A DNA stretch of 29,754 nucleotides, from IMG/VR virus record IMGVR_UViG_3300024518_003531, positions 1 through 29,754 of that record; one strand, 5' to 3'. The notes beneath the pieces were generated by a model. It was not told the origin of the DNA. It worked only from the letters and a program-made list of their open reading frames with translations, and did not search any database. Origin of the DNA: a virus. The translations under genes and the position numbers were made by a program. Below, one piece after another: positions 8,247 through 16,233 of this stretch (the stretch's first letter is position 1; every line of letters starts with the position of its first letter).

Positions 8247-10467
8247 TTCCTCACGTCGTGAGCAGCAGCAGGCTAACCTCGAGGAGTGGTTGGAGGGCTT
8301 CGGAATAGAGAGGGAGTTAATTGAGCTCACCGTGAGGAGGGTGTTCGGCAGCTGGGCACGGAAATCTGAGGTCGATGACGACTCTTCCGACGAGACAATT
8401 CGTGTTCTCGCTGACTCCTTCCTGCGACCGGGTGACCGGTCGGAGGATGATGGGGGGTGGAGCAAGGAACACCGAGGTGAGATATTCACCGACGGGGCGG
8501 CTAAGCGGCTGTATGTCGCCGATGTGCAGTCCGCCTCCAAATACGTTGATACTGAGGCGAAGCTTAAACTGATAGACGAGCAGGAGGAGCAGGAGCTAAT
8601 CAGTGCGGAAGACGCTGAGGAAGCACGGGACTTTGCAGGGGCCGGCGTTCGAACGGCGGAAGATATTGCGAATATGACCAACCGTGAGAAGTGGGGAGCG
8701 GCTTCCGAAGACGGCGACGATAATCCACTTTCTACCGTCTCCAAGGGTATGGGTGGGGGTCTTTCGGGCATGTTCCGTCAGGTCTTCGGTTTCGATCTTG
8801 ACGACGGTGACATCGACAACCTGTTGGGAGTCATGTTTGATTCCGGCGAGGTGGGGTCGTCTATAGATCCCGACGAGATGTTGGATGTTCTGGAGACCCA
8901 GCTGGTCGCTTACGTATCCCCAACTGATGGTGGTGCCAACAACCTCAAGCCTGCGATGCTTGAAGCGTTCGAGAAGCTGGCGAACCCGAACGCCTACCTC
9001 AAGAACGACCGTCTTAAGATCGGCTCGCAGTGGCACGACTTCGACATGGACGAGCAGCTGGTCGCCTTCGGCGGCGAGAAGGAGGATGGTAAATGGGGGT
9101 TCATGAAGGGCATGTCCTATGCGACCGAAATAGATGGTTTCGCTCCGATGGAGTGGGAAGTGGGCGGCTGGTTTCATGACGAGCAGCGTAGGAGGGATCT
9201 CCCCATACTCAAGCAGCTCTCTATGGATGCAGGTGTTGACACATACCTTGTTGCGGCCATCCTCGAACAGATTGACGGTTGGGGGGCCGGATACACCGAA
9301 GAGGAGATGGCGTTTATGGAGCAGCATCCTCGAGAGTTCGGCCTGTCCGGTGACGGATGGTTGGCTCAGGTGAAGAGGTCGTCGTCGGGGAAGCGTTCGA
9401 TAAAACAGGGTGGCACGAAACTGGATATAGCGAAAGCGAACTATGCTGCCTACAACGAGCGGGTTGCGGCGAAGCGCAAGAAGTATAAGGACGGTGGGAA
9501 GAAGCGGGGCGGGCTCATGGGGAGCATCGCCGGCGAATACAAGCGAGGTAGAGTCAACCCTAAGCAGTCCAGGATCGCTGTCGACAAAGCTGTCAATAAG
9601 GCTCTTGAGAAGCAACGCAAGGTGCAGGCGGGGATCAAAGATAAGAGGTTGAATACCACTCGTCTTTGGAAGCAGGTTATCACCCGGGCGAAAGGGTATG
9701 TCGACAGGTTCGGCAGCTCTAACGCTGCGCTGATCGCCTTCCAGGATGAGGGTATGGCGGGCCGTGTGCGGGATGGCACTGAGACTGGCGCTGACATGAT
9801 GGAGATCGATCAGATCCATGCTCGGTCCCGTTACTCAATCGAGCTCGACATGCAGCGGAACAAAAACTTGAAGCAGGGGCGTGCGAACTATCAGAAGTAT
9901 TTGAATGCGTGGTCCCGGTACGGCGAGCAGATGGCGAACGCCAAACGCAACGGCCCCGGTGGTGGTGGCGCTGAGATAAAGGCGGTGGCTCAGCTTCCAT
10001 CTAACGAGGAAGTGAGGCAGTCTGTTGCCACACTGTTCACCTCATGGTTCCAGCGTGAAGCTACGGCCAGCGAGATTTCTACGATCAAGTCCCGGTTGGA
10101 CGGGGCGATCATCCGTGAGGCGAATGACCGTGCGTTGGCTCAGGCTAACGGCGGTTCGTACACGACTTCGGACAAGGAGGGGCTCATCATGGATACCGTG
10201 AAGAACCTTCCAGAGTATGCCCGCCTGTTTGGCAACAAGCAGGGGTCGGAGTCGGAGGAGCAGTACGCCAACAAGTTTAAGCAGGCTGCGACGAACATGT
10301 TTGGCGCCGATCTTGGCGCCGATACGGGCGGCCTTCAGGCTGGCATGGCTGAGGGTACCACAGCGACAACGCTGGGGTACCTGTCCGGCAAGACGGATGC
10401 CGCTGATTCGTCCAAATATCAGGAGACGCTGGCTAACGCTGCGATGATTATTGCGAGGCTCACATGA
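8239..10467 (+). CDS. Large virion structural/internal protein (742 aa)
   Basis: I recognise no named domain. The N-terminus (1-130) is acidic and helical, with many Glu/Asp/Ser. A central region is followed by a strongly basic stretch at about residues 410-475, dense in Lys/Arg with repeated KRKK/KKR-like clusters. The C-terminal half is helical and Gln/Asn-rich. The basic patch could contact packaged DNA, which would suit an internal core protein; this is inference. The ATG at 8239 follows AGAGAGG at 8226-8232 with six bases between, a good ribosome binding site. The 3' end overlaps the next gene by ATGA, placing it in one operon with the flanking structural genes. Confidence 0.55.
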   Translation: MGDSSRREQQQANLEEWLEGFGIERELIELTVRRVFGSWARKSEVDDDSSDETIRVLADSFLRPGDRSEDDGGWSKEHRGEIFTDGAAKRLYVADVQSASKYVDTEAKLKLIDEQEEQELISAEDAEEARDFAGAGVRTAEDIANMTNREKWGAASEDGDDNPLSTVSKGMGGGLSGMFRQVFGFDLDDGDIDNLLGVMFDSGEVGSSIDPDEMLDVLETQLVAYVSPTDGGANNLKPAMLEAFEKLANPNAYLKNDRLKIGSQWHDFDMDEQLVAFGGEKEDGKWGFMKGMSYATEIDGFAPMEWEVGGWFHDEQRRRDLPILKQLSMDAGVDTYLVAAILEQIDGWGAGYTEEEMAFMEQHPREFGLSGDGWLAQVKRSSSGKRSIKQGGTKLDIAKANYAAYNERVAAKRKKYKDGGKKRGGLMGSIAGEYKRGRVNPKQSRIAVDKAVNKALEKQRKVQAGIKDKRLNTTRLWKQVITRAKGYVDRFGSSNAALIAFQDEGMAGRVRDGTETGADMMEIDQIHARSRYSIELDMQRNKNLKQGRANYQKYLNAWSRYGEQMANAKRNGPGGGGAEIKAVAQLPSNEEVRQSVATLFTSWFQREATASEISTIKSRLDGAIIREANDRALAQANGGSYTTSDKEGLIMDTVKNLPEYARLFGNKQGSESEEQYANKFKQAATNMFGADLGADTGGLQAGMAEGTTATTLGYLSGKTDAADSSKYQETLANAAMIIARLT

Positions 10468-12335
10468 CGAAGAGTTGGTCGACGAATGCGTTCCGTGTCC
10501 GGGGTACCGACGACTGGGCTATGCACCAAATGTCGCAGCTGCATCCGAAGGTGCAGAAGTGGATTCGGGATCAGCCCGATCATGTGCGCCAGCAGATATA
10601 TGAATCTGCGAAGCAGAACACCTACCAGGATCTGAACAGATTCTTGCAGAATGTGATGCCGAGTTCACCTACGTCGGCACGGGGTGCCGAGCAGTCGTTG
10701 CCGAAGAACAGGAGGGGCACGAACGAGTATGCAATGCACCAATTGTCGCAGCTACACTCCTCGATACAGACGTGGATCAAGGCTCAGCCGGACCATGTCA
10801 AAGCCCAAATCTTCGAGTCTGCGAAGCAGAACGATGCCGCCAATCTGAACAAGTTTCTGAGTCAGGTCGTTCAGGCTGAGCATCATGCTGGGATCGCTCA
10901 GGATGAGCAGCGGTACGCTGCCGATCAGGCGAACAACAGGGCATGGCAGGTCATGTCCACACTGTCGGAGGATGTCAAGCAGTGGATCAGCAATCAGCCG
11001 CCCGATGTGCGAGCCAAATTCTTTGACTCCGCTAAGACGAGCGACCCTCAGGACCTTGAGAACTTCGCACAGGGGTTGATGGGGAACGCTGCTGCCGGCG
11101 ATGCCCCAACCTATGACATGCCGCCACCGTTCACTCCTGGCAGTGGTACTGGTGCCGGCGTACAGCTCCTGCCTGGTGGTGGGTCTCCGGGTGGCGCTGG
11201 TGGCGGTTCAGGTGGCAAACCGGAACCGGGTAAGAAGATCAATGGCGGCACGCTGGGTGGTACGATCTACCGGTTTATGGGTAAGGCTGTCATCGTGTTC
11301 GTGGTCGACGGCATCGCCATCTGGTATGACGAGTCCGCCGAGAATCCGCTCGAGGGTGGAATTGTTCTGACGACGGCAGCTCAGATGAACAATCTGAAAG
11401 CTACGATGGATCAGGGCGTCGATGGTGGCAACTCTACCGAGCTGCTAGGTATGCAGCAGGACGGGTTGACGTACCAGAAGTATTGGGATCGGATCCTCGA
11501 CAAGGTGTTCCCTAGAGATTCGGATGCCCGTAAAGATAAGGGCGTGTTGAAGATCATTGCACAGCTCGCCGGTCGACCTGACATGTCGGAGTCGGAGCTG
11601 ACGAACCTGTTGATGTCGACGGAGTATTTCAACAACCTGACTGCGGAGCAGGCCAAGTGGAACGACTATTCTGATGCGGAACAGAAGTTCCGGATCGATG
11701 AGGCTTCTGCCGATCTGGCTAAAGAGTTCTGGGAGAAGACCGGATCGCAGATCGCTTTGACTGACAACGATTTGAAGATGTACGCCCATATGGTTGCGTC
11801 CGGGCAACGGTCGTTCGATTCTATTGTTGCTACTTGGATCAAACCTGAGGCTGAGAAGAATGGTGAGTCCCCGTGGTCGAGGTCTCTCCGCAATGAAACG
11901 GAGAACCAGCGTCGACGTGGGTTCGACATTGAGAACAAGCAGGCTGACATTCAGGCGTTGGCGAACCAGTGGGGTGTCAAGTTGCAGGCCAGTGTGATCG
12001 AGTCGTGGGCTAAGGGTATCATTTCGATGAACCGATCTGACGATGACCTCCTCGAGTACATGAAGGATCAGGCGCAAGTCTTGTACCAGTGGAAGGACCG
12101 TGAGCAGGTCACTGAGGAGGCGGCTCAGCCGTTCTTGCAGGCGTATGGTGCGACGATGGAGAAGAATGGAACTGTGTTCACTCCTGAGGTTCAGCAGGCG
12201 ATGCAGCAGGGTGTGAATGTGTTTGAGTTTGAGAAGCAGTTGAAGTCCGGCGACGGTTGGATGGAGACAAAGAATTTCCAGAAGTCTGCGGAGCAGACGT
12301 TGGGCAGTATATCACAAGAGATGGGCTTTAGCTGA
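10464..12335 (+). CDS. Virion structural protein with triple N-terminal helical repeat (623 aa)
   Basis: Residues 14-65, 85-136 and 155-206 are three copies of one helical module with a spacing of 70-71 residues. Each has the pattern A-M/W-x2-[ML]-S-x-L, then QxWIxxQPxxVxxxxFxSAK, then DLxxFxxxV/L (W33, W104 and W174 are equivalent). A Gly/Pro-rich linker follows (about 213-265). The remaining 350 residues are mainly helical, and their final segment (FEKQLKSGDGW...) resembles the end of a structural-protein family seen in actinobacteriophages. The repeats may be an oligomerisation or binding module. It starts on the ATGA overlap with the previous gene and ends in a TGATG overlap with the next. 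Confidence 0.6.
   Translation: MTKSWSTNAFRVRGTDDWAMHQMSQLHPKVQKWIRDQPDHVRQQIYESAKQNTYQDLNRFLQNVMPSSPTSARGAEQSLPKNRRGTNEYAMHQLSQLHSSIQTWIKAQPDHVKAQIFESAKQNDAANLNKFLSQVVQAEHHAGIAQDEQRYAADQANNRAWQVMSTLSEDVKQWISNQPPDVRAKFFDSAKTSDPQDLENFAQGLMGNAAAGDAPTYDMPPPFTPGSGTGAGVQLLPGGGSPGGAGGGSGGKPEPGKKINGGTLGGTIYRFMGKAVIVFVVDGIAIWYDESAENPLEGGIVLTTAAQMNNLKATMDQGVDGGNSTELLGMQQDGLTYQKYWDRILDKVFPRDSDARKDKGVLKIIAQLAGRPDMSESELTNLLMSTEYFNNLTAEQAKWNDYSDAEQKFRIDEASADLAKEFWEKTGSQIALTDNDLKMYAHMVASGQRSFDSIVATWIKPEAEKNGESPWSRSLRNETENQRRRGFDIENKQADIQALANQWGVKLQASVIESWAKGIISMNRSDDDLLEYMKDQAQVLYQWKDREQVTEEAAQPFLQAYGATMEKNGTVFTPEVQQAMQQGVNVFEFEKQLKSGDGWMETKNFQKSAEQTLGSISQEMGFS
10503..11081 (+). repeat. Three tandem coding repeats (period about 210-213 bases)
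   Basis: Units lie at 10503-10658, 10716-10871 and 10926-11081. At protein level units 1 and 2 are the closest (for example QLSQLH and QPDHV shared almost exactly), while unit 3 has diverged (QPPDV, FDSAK). This fits successive internal duplication within the structural gene. Confidence 0.8.
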
Positions 12336-13714
12336 TGGCTAACTGGGACAACTTTACGTTCACTAACCCACGGGAGTCGGCTGCAACCGTTCAGGCGTAC
12401 ATCGATAAGTACAATGAGATGGGGCAGCCGGTCCCTCAGGACCTGTTGGATCAGTCTGCTGCTGCGAGGCGGCAGGAGCGGGAGGTTGGCACCTCGACGA
12501 ACACCGATTCGGCGGGGTATGGCGGCCAGTGGAAGTCCGGCACGAACCCTAACAGGGAGGTTCCGGAGCAGACTACCTTCACGGACGCTTGGGCGAACAA
12601 TGGCAGCAACAACTATCAGTCCGAGTACGACGAGCAGGTTGCCCTCCAGGGGCAGGCGTACATCTACTCTGCGTTCCCTTGGGTGGAGCAGATGGGTATT
12701 GGTGCTCAGCTTCGTGAGTGGCTGATCGAGGGCCTGGAGGGCACCGCCCTGTTGGGGAAGCTGCGTCAGCTGCCACAGTATCAGGCGTATTTCCCTTGGA
12801 TCCGCCGTGATGACGGTACGATGAGGATGACTGAGGCCGAGTATCTGCGTTCACAGCAGGGCTACGGTGTGCTTCTCCGCCAGTACGGGCATGAGGTTCC
12901 GACCGACCCTCAAGGGTTCGGTCACTTCTTCAACGGAGAGGTCTCTCAGGACGAACTGAAGGACAGGCTGGAAACGTACAGTAACGTGCAGCGTTCTGGT
13001 AGGTCTGTGAAAGAGGCGTTCTACATTTATGCTGGGATCCGGTTGACGGACGATCAGCTGTATGATGCCCTGATTCAGCCTGAACGGATGCAGCAGTTGC
13101 AGTCCGAGTACAACATTAGGGTAGCATCGTCCCCACTCAATTATGACACTTGGGCGGATCGTGCTACAGAGGTCGGCCTTCAGCGTGTCGTTGACACTCT
13201 CGAGAAACTTGAGGGTGCGGGTGTGATAACCTCCACAGCTATCGAGCGTGTGCGTTCGGTGAATCCCGAGTTCGCTAAGCAGATGATTGCGACACTATAC
13301 ACTGGTGGCGATCCGAATGCAGGCGATTACATGACGAACATCGATGACATCATGGCAACCTTTGAGGAGGCCATGATCGGTGGTGCTGCTACCGCTGCCG
13401 GCTTCACCCTTCCCGGTAGGGAACGGGTGCAGGAGCTGAGGCAGGCCGGTGTGAGTAGGGCTCAGGCGTTGCAGAAGTACAGCGACTTCGGTGCAGACAG
13501 CCGTCGTATCAGCGCAGCAGCTGGCCGTCGTGGCGACACGTTCGGTGTCAGAGACTTTGAGGAGGCCTCGATGTTGGGGGCCGGTGACGAACGGGCTCGA
13601 CTCGACCAGATCCTGGCTCAGGAGAAGGCGATGGGGCAGGCCAGCGGCGGGATCGCTGTCCGCCGTGAGGAACATGGTTTGGAGCAGGCAGGGTTTCAGT
13701 CGTTCCGGACCTGA
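12335..13714 (+). CDS. Virion structural protein (459 aa)
   Basis: The protein has features I associate with a virion protein family of actinobacterial and marine phages. These are a PQYQAYFPWIRRDDGTMRMTEAEYL-type segment (about residues 147-172), a YGVLLRQYG helix, a 'GEVSQDELKDR' segment, and a C-terminus with E-E-A and D-E-RARLDQILAQEKA followed by a short Gly-rich tail. No catalytic motif is visible. With its three upstream neighbours it forms a block of large structural genes before the capsid cassette; an internal core or neck component is the likeliest role. The ATG shares one base with the previous stop (TGATG). The 87-base gap after it is the longest non-coding stretch in the window. 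Confidence 0.55.
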   Translation: MANWDNFTFTNPRESAATVQAYIDKYNEMGQPVPQDLLDQSAAARRQEREVGTSTNTDSAGYGGQWKSGTNPNREVPEQTTFTDAWANNGSNNYQSEYDEQVALQGQAYIYSAFPWVEQMGIGAQLREWLIEGLEGTALLGKLRQLPQYQAYFPWIRRDDGTMRMTEAEYLRSQQGYGVLLRQYGHEVPTDPQGFGHFFNGEVSQDELKDRLETYSNVQRSGRSVKEAFYIYAGIRLTDDQLYDALIQPERMQQLQSEYNIRVASSPLNYDTWADRATEVGLQRVVDTLEKLEGAGVITSTAIERVRSVNPEFAKQMIATLYTGGDPNAGDYMTNIDDIMATFEEAMIGGAATAAGFTLPGRERVQELRQAGVSRAQALQKYSDFGADSRRISAAAGRRGDTFGVRDFEEASMLGAGDERARLDQILAQEKAMGQASGGIAVRREEHGLEQAGFQSFRT

Positions 13715-13801
13715 CCGGGTACGGGAGGCTAAGTAGATCCCCTGACGGCATCCCCGAGCCAAGCAGGGCGTAGGTTTCATCGGGCGGACTGGAGAACAGC
13801 A
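13715..13801 (+). other. Non-coding gap before scaffold/capsid genes
   Basis: This is the only gap above 25 bases between late genes apart from 8203-8238. It contains no ATG-led ORF and no recognisable -35/-10 promoter. Its only inverted repeats are weak four- or five-base pairs. It ends in GGAG (13791-13794), seven bases before the scaffold ATG. It is a plausible place for a late promoter or an mRNA processing site, but I cannot show one. Confidence 0.4.
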
Positions 13802-14269
13802 ATGAGTGGATCAGAAGAAGAAGTCGACGCCGGTATCGGAGAGTCGGGTTCAGGACTCAGAGGTCAACTCGAAGCGCAGATCCAGACCAACAAGGAGCTC
13901 ACCTCAAAGCTGACCGCAAGGGAAGCTGAGGCTGCGATCCGAGATGGTGGACTCGACCTCGTGAAGGTTGAGGATCTGACGGACATTCCGTTGGACGAGA
14001 TTTCAGGTAGAGCATCAGCTTTGCAGGAACGTCGTCTGGCAGACACCCGTTCGGTTCTTGTCACTCGTGTGGGAGAGGAAGAAGCAGACCGCATATTGGC
14101 GGCAGAATCCAGTGAGGGTACAACCTCGCAAGTGAGTTCCGCCGATGAAGATGCGATCCGTCGAACCCGCCAAGTCGGTGCCACTCAGGGGGCTCCGCCC
14201 CGTGAAAGCCCATTCGAGGGCAAAGTCGGTCCCGACCGCATGCGTGCGGCCCTCGAATCTAAGAAGTAG
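13802..14269 (+). CDS. Capsid scaffolding protein
   Basis: A 155-residue, highly charged and low-hydrophobic protein lies directly upstream of the major capsid gene. It has an acidic N-terminus, a predicted coiled-coil (about residues 18-50, with QLEAQIQTNKELTSKLTARE), a second helical region, and a Ser/Thr-rich spacer. The short basic C-terminus ends in DRMRAALESKK. This is the classical plan of phage scaffolds, which template procapsid assembly through a C-terminal basic helix and are then lost. No protease motif is visible. The assignment rests on architecture and position, not on a sequence signature. The ribosome binding site is GGAG at 13791-13794. Confidence 0.75.
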   Translation: MSGSEEEVDAGIGESGSGLRGQLEAQIQTNKELTSKLTAREAEAAIRDGGLDLVKVEDLTDIPLDEISGRASALQERRLADTRSVLVTRVGEEEADRILAAESSEGTTSQVSSADEDAIRRTRQVGATQGAPPRESPFEGKVGPDRMRAALESKK

Positions 14270-14284
14270 CCCCTTGGAGGGGGC
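14269..14284 (+). promoter_or_regulatory. GC hairpin around the capsid ribosome binding site
   Basis: GCCCC (14269-14273) can pair with GGGGC (14280-14284) around a six-base TTGGAG loop. The Shine-Dalgarno for the capsid ATG at 14291 sits in the loop and right arm, and the stop of the scaffold gene abuts the left arm. It could tune capsid translation or the capsid:scaffold ratio. The stem is only five pairs. Confidence 0.3.
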
Positions 14285-14290
14285 ACTCAA

Positions 14291-15307
14291 ATGGCAACCT
14301 ATGATCCTTTCTCTGGAGGAGTAAGCCTCCTCGAAGCCGCCAAGTGTGGCGATGACCAATTCAAAACCGGTGTAGTTGAGACTTTCATTCAGGAGTCTCC
14401 TATCGCCGAAATGCTGCCGTGGACTACCATCGCCGGCAACGCATACAAGTCGAGTGAAGAGGGAACTCTTCCTGACACCCAGTTCCGTTCAGTGAACGAG
14501 GGCTACACCCGAGTGTCCGGTTCAGATACCGAGCACATCTGGGGCGTAACCATCCTCGGTGCTGAAGTGTTCATTGACAACTTCCTCACAAAGGTTACGG
14601 CTAACAAGTCGGACCTCAAGGCGAAGCAGTGGGCCAAGGTTGTTCGCAGCCTTTCTCGCAAGCTCGACGTCACTGCCGTTAACGGTACTGGCTCGGCTGC
14701 GAACAAGGACTTCAAGGGTTTCCAGCAGCTCATCAAAGACGGCTTCGGCCAGGATCTCTCACACGCTGAGAGCGCCACACCCAAAGGCATCATCGACAGT
14801 GAGGCTAACGCCAACACCTTCCTTGACAAGCTCGACGAAGCGAACGACCTTCTCCGCAATCAGGAGATGGCAGATTTCATTCTGCTCAACCGTCAAACTC
14901 GCCGTGCGATCACCAAGGCTGCCCGCCTTGCGAACACAGGGTTCTCCCTGATCGACGTTGGCACTGACAGCTTCGGTCGTCAGGTCACACAGTGGAATGG
15001 CATTCCTCTGAAGATCGTCGGAGACGACCATGAGGGCAACGCCATCCTGGGCCAGACCGAAGATTCGGTCGACACTGGTGGCGATCCTGATGCAGCGACC
15101 GACACTTCTTCAAGCCTCTACTTCGTTTCTACCGGCGACGAGGGTGTCTCCGGACTCCTTGGTGCTGGCGGTAGCTTCGACGTCAAGGACTTCGGCGAAA
15201 CCGAAACTGCACCCGGTGCGGTCGGACGCCTCGAGCTCTACCCGGGCTTGGCATCATTCAGCAAATACGGACTCGTGCGCCTGCACTCGTTCGACCCAAC
15301 GGCATAA
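14291..15307 (+). CDS. Major capsid protein
   Basis: The 338-residue protein has the look of an HK97-fold major capsid protein. The N-terminal region has ESPIAEMLPWTTIAGNAYK and 'FRSVNEGYTRVSG', typical of the N-arm/E-loop part of phage capsid proteins with MLP...IAGNAYxY...LP...FRxVNE. A helical spine follows with 'MADFILLNRQTRRAITKA'. Then come the FGRQVTQWNGIPLKIV strand and a C-terminal beta region ending in GLASFSKYGLVRLHSF. The HK97 crosslink residues are not identifiable. It follows the scaffold by 21 bases with a strong purine-rich binding site (GGAGGGGG, 14276-14283). It is likely the most highly expressed gene of the window. Confidence 0.88.
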   Translation: MATYDPFSGGVSLLEAAKCGDDQFKTGVVETFIQESPIAEMLPWTTIAGNAYKSSEEGTLPDTQFRSVNEGYTRVSGSDTEHIWGVTILGAEVFIDNFLTKVTANKSDLKAKQWAKVVRSLSRKLDVTAVNGTGSAANKDFKGFQQLIKDGFGQDLSHAESATPKGIIDSEANANTFLDKLDEANDLLRNQEMADFILLNRQTRRAITKAARLANTGFSLIDVGTDSFGRQVTQWNGIPLKIVGDDHEGNAILGQTEDSVDTGGDPDAATDTSSSLYFVSTGDEGVSGLLGAGGSFDVKDFGETETAPGAVGRLELYPGLASFSKYGLVRLHSFDPTA

Positions 15308-15317
15308 GAGGTCTGAC

Positions 15318-15731
15318 ATGGGAACATTAGTCCGTGACGCACAAGCTGCGACACTCTACACAGCACAAAGCGTTGCTGCGGATGACGACGGCGATTCAGT
15401 TGAAGTCAATTATCCGCTCGACGTGGCCTCTGCTGAGATCACTGTCACAACCGACATCACAGGTGACGGGGCTGCTGCGGTAGTCATCGAAGGTTCCGAG
15501 GACGACACCAACTTCATCGTTGTGTCGGCCTCTAGCCTTCAGGTTGGCGCCGAAGCGGACGACGTGTTCGTCCTTCCGCTCTACGCCCCCTTCCGGTATG
15601 TGCGTGCCCGTATCGCTGCTGACGGCACTGTCGCCGGCAACGTGACTGTGACCCTCGAGCAGGATCACATTGGTCGGATCAATCCTCATCCTGGGGCTAA
15701 CGGTTCGGCTACTGCTGCTGGAGCTGAGTAA
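15318..15731 (+). CDS. Small beta-rich head accessory (decoration-type) protein
   Basis: The 137-residue protein is dominated by Val/Thr/Ala beta strands with almost no Cys or Trp. A segment 'VIEGSEDDTNFIVVS' is followed by a 'PLYAPFRYVRARI' strand, like small jelly-roll or discoidin-like domains in phage virion proteins. Its position immediately after the capsid gene, where decoration or stabilising proteins usually lie, is the main argument. The start at 15318 has AGAGG (15307-15311) six bases upstream; the longer open frame reaching back into the capsid gene is a shadow. A head fibre or a minor neck component remains possible. Confidence 0.5.
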   Translation: MGTLVRDAQAATLYTAQSVAADDDGDSVEVNYPLDVASAEITVTTDITGDGAAAVVIEGSEDDTNFIVVSASSLQVGAEADDVFVLPLYAPFRYVRARIAADGTVAGNVTVTLEQDHIGRINPHPGANGSATAAGAE

Positions 15732-15734
15732 TAG

Positions 15735-16217
15735 ATGAGCGCCCTTAGCCAAGCCTATCTGAACAACCTCCTTACGGCTGGTTCGTTCGACCACGAGGGT
15801 GATGACAAGATCCGTGTCATCCTCGTGGACAGGGACAGTGTTACCGACAGCTATTTCGCTGGCATCGAGTTTGTCAACGAGATAGATGAGACGTACATTG
15901 CCCGTGGCGGCAACCAGTTCTGGACTGACGGTGTGAGTGGTGCCGAGATCGCTTATGACACGCTCACTAGCATTTCTGTCACTGCCTCTGGCGTTGTCAC
16001 TTCGGGTGACGACACCTCGGAGCTGGATGACCCTGACGTGTCGGAGACTTCTCAGACATTCAACGGTGTTGTTCTTCTCCGCTGGATCAATGACGAGACG
16101 GATTCACCTGTGATCTGTTTGCTGAACGCTGCGACGTCTCCTGTGCCTGTGAATGGTGCTGCAATCACGATCACTTGGCCGTCAGCAAACGCTCTATTCC
16201 AGATCCCTACGACGTAG
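15735..16217 (+). CDS. Small virion-associated protein (160 aa)
   Basis: The N-terminus (SQAYLNNLLTAGSFDHEGDDKIRVILVD) fits a common small phage protein pattern in which 'Y-x-LL-x-G-x-D...DxIkVxLvd' opens a beta-rich fold. The rest is beta-strand-rich with alternating Thr/Val/Asp and an ITITWPSANALFQI tail. Proteins of this kind sit in head or tail gene clusters, and their exact role is not known to me. It is separated from its neighbours by three and sixteen bases. The start at 15735 has only a distant GGAG, so translation may depend on coupling to the previous gene. Confidence 0.5.
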   Translation: MSALSQAYLNNLLTAGSFDHEGDDKIRVILVDRDSVTDSYFAGIEFVNEIDETYIARGGNQFWTDGVSGAEIAYDTLTSISVTASGVVTSGDDTSELDDPDVSETSQTFNGVVLLRWINDETDSPVICLLNAATSPVPVNGAAITITWPSANALFQIPTT

Positions 16218-16233
16218 GGGATGGTGAGCCTTT

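Noticed and set aside
8596-9819. 407-codon - strand open frame
   Set aside because: It is antisense to the 742-residue structural gene, its translation is low-complexity Arg/Leu/His-rich with no domain, and it has no operon context.
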